Positions 6,509 to 7,707 of a stretch of 7,707 bases of DNA are shown in pieces; the first letter of the stretch is position 1, and the number at the start of each line of letters is the position of its first letter. The notes under the pieces are model-generated. The model was not told the DNA's origin and searched no databases. It worked only from the letters and a program-made list of their open reading frames with translations. A program made the translations under genes and the position numbers. Source of the DNA: Parvibaculum sp. GTDB taxonomy: Bacteria > Pseudomonadota > Alphaproteobacteria > Parvibaculales > Parvibaculaceae. Where the stretch lies: assembly GCA_014359855.1 (NCBI GenBank), contig JACIYQ010000217.1, positions 1 to 7,707 of the forward strand, in the 5' to 3' direction.

Positions 6509-7707
6509 TCCGCCATTTCAGTGGCTTTGGGTTCTTTCGCCGCGGGCTTTTTCGGTGCGGCCTTTTTCGCGGCGGCTTTCTTTGCCGGGCTTTTCTTCGC
6601 CGGCACCTTTTTCTTCGCGGCGGGTTTCTTTGCCGCCGGTTCCTTCGTCTTGTTTTTCGGGGCAACCGCTTTCTTCGCGGGCTTCTTCTTGCCCTTGCCG
6701 CTCTTTTCGTCCTTCTCGGCGACGAGGGCGAGGGCCAGCTCAAGCGTCACGTCTTCGGGCTTTGCCGATTTCGGGAGCGTTGCGTTGGTGCTCGCATGTT
6801 TCACGTAAGGACCGTATTTGCCTTCGCGGACCTGCACGGGCTTGCCGGTGTCGGGGTGCTCGCCCAGTTCCTTCAGCACCTTGCCGGCGCGCTCTTCGGC
6901 GCGGACGATCTTTTCGGCAAGCACGGCGACGGCGCGGTTCAGGCCGATGTCGAAAAGCTCTTCCGGGTCCTTCAGGTTCGCATAGGTGCCGTCGTGGAGG
7001 ACGAAGGGACCGAAGCGGCCGAGGCCGGCCGTGATCTTCTTGCCGGTTTCGGGATGGATGCCGATTTCGCGCGGGAGCGTGAGAAGGCGCAGCGCGGTGT
7101 CGAGATCGACATCGGCGGCGGACATTTTCGCGGGCAGGCCGCTGCGCTTCGGCTTGTCGTCCGGTTCGAGCGGGGCGCGTTCGACGTAAGGACCGAAGCG
7201 GCCGGTCTTCAGCGAAATTTCGGCGCCCGTCTCCGGATCGGTGCCGAGCACGCGGTCGCCCGCAACCTCTTCGCCTTCCGCACCGGCGGTGAGCTGGCGC
7301 GTGAACTTGCAGTCGGGATAGTTGGAGCAGCCGACGAAGGCGCCGAAGCGGCCAACCTTCAGCGACAGGCGTCCATTGTCGCAAGAGGGACATTGGCGCG
7401 GATCGGAATCGTCTCCCTTGTCGGGGAAGACATGGGGCGCGAGGACTTCGTTGAGACGATCGAGCACCTCGGTGATGCGCAGTTCAAGCGCCTCGCCGAC
7501 ATTGACCGTGAAGTCCTTCCAGAATTCGCGCAGCAGATCCTTCCAGTCGAGTTCACCGGCCGAGACCTTGTCGAGCTTTTCCTCGAGTTCCGCCGTGAAG
7601 TCGTATTCGACATAGCGGGAGAAGAAATTTTCGAGGAAGGCGGTGACGAGGCGGCCCTTGTCCTGCGGGACGAAACGGTTCTTGTCCATGCGGACATAGT
7701 CGCGGTC
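6505..7707 (-). CDS. topA: DNA topoisomerase I, C-terminal part (5' end outside window)
   Basis: The frame is open to the right edge, so only the last 400 residues are visible; the active-site tyrosine and Toprim domain are outside. TopA relaxes negative supercoils by cutting one strand. Visible first is the end of the core, FFSRYVEYDFTAELEEKLD (28-46), then a Cys4 zinc ribbon with C106, C109, C127 and C133 (CPSC to NYPDC). Three topoisomerase C-terminal repeats follow, centred on KTGRFGPYVE (167-176), GLGRFGPFVL (228-237) and EGKYGPYVKH (295-304). From about 339 to 394 the protein is a histone H1-like tail with 23 lysines among 56 residues plus alanine and proline, probably extra DNA contact. 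The end MAD-stop overlaps the TTG start of rnr (TTGA). An internal ATG at 7689 is not the start, since the upstream codons read on in family style. Confidence 0.96.
   Translation of the reverse strand, partial: DRDYVRMDKNRFVPQDKGRLVTAFLENFFSRYVEYDFTAELEEKLDKVSAGELDWKDLLREFWKDFTVNVGEALELRITEVLDRLNEVLAPHVFPDKGDDSDPRQCPSCDNGRLSLKVGRFGAFVGCSNYPDCKFTRQLTAGAEGEEVAGDRVLGTDPETGAEISLKTGRFGPYVERAPLEPDDKPKRSGLPAKMSAADVDLDTALRLLTLPREIGIHPETGKKITAGLGRFGPFVLHDGTYANLKDPEELFDIGLNRAVAVLAEKIVRAEERAGKVLKELGEHPDTGKPVQVREGKYGPYVKHASTNATLPKSAKPEDVTLELALALVAEKDEKSGKGKKKPAKKAVAPKNKTKEPAAKKPAAKKKVPAKKSPAKKAAAKKAAPKKPAAKEPKATEMAD
6530..6715 (-). repeat. Low-complexity Lys/Ala/Pro codon tract in topA
   Basis: The 3' part of topA is built from near-repeats of AAG AAA, GCC/GCG and CCG codons (KKPAAKK, KKSPAKK, KKAAAKK, KKAAPKK). 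The DNA is therefore a degenerate short tandem array with runs such as TTTCTTCGCGG on the plus strand. Such tracts change length readily by slippage while keeping the frame when whole codons are gained or lost. It codes for the basic tail described under topA. Confidence 0.7.

Noticed and set aside
5324..6808. 494-codon plus-strand open frame
   Set aside because: It lies antisense to rnr and topA, which have clear family motifs; its product is biased, family-free sequence typical of GC-rich antisense frames.

Overview
The window is a GC-rich chromosomal segment. The protein families and an interspersed palindrome of the GTCATTGCGAG...CAATCCA type point to an alphaproteobacterium, probably Rhizobiales or a relative such as a Parvibaculum-like lineage. 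That assignment is inference from gene content and style, not a database match. It is a housekeeping region. I see no CRISPR array, transposase, phage gene, toxin-antitoxin pair or defence cassette, and no convincing undescribed multi-gene system.

Every recognisable gene is on the minus strand, so transcription runs from high to low coordinates. From right to left: the C-terminal part of topA (6505-7707, running off the right edge); rnr for RNase R (4157-6508), joined to topA by a TTGA stop/start overlap; a 170-bp gap with a tandem repeat and a GC hairpin; a DUF983 two-helix membrane protein (3570-3986); two tandem, homologous Nudix hydrolases of NUDT19-like architecture (2702-3469 and 2022-2702) joined by a TGATG overlap; a 290-bp gap (1732-2021) made largely of palindromic elements; an MFS transporter (529-1731); a 156-bp gap with a candidate promoter; and rpmG for ribosomal protein L33 (205-372). 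The left 204 bases hold a strong hairpin whose T-run lies on the plus strand, and no gene I can identify.

Functionally, topA and rnr link DNA supercoiling control with RNA decay, and both products end in basic low-complexity tails. The two Nudix enzymes probably hydrolyse nucleotide-diphosphate compounds, possibly acyl-CoAs. The MFS protein exports or imports an unknown solute. L33 belongs to the large ribosomal subunit. The tight overlaps suggest translational coupling of topA-rnr and of the two Nudix genes. The MFS gene and rpmG look like separate transcription units.

The points most worth a second look are small-scale: a 42/43-bp tandem duplication that straddles the rnr stop codon, the palindrome cluster in front of the MFS gene, the tandem Nudix duplication, and the probable TTG start of rnr.
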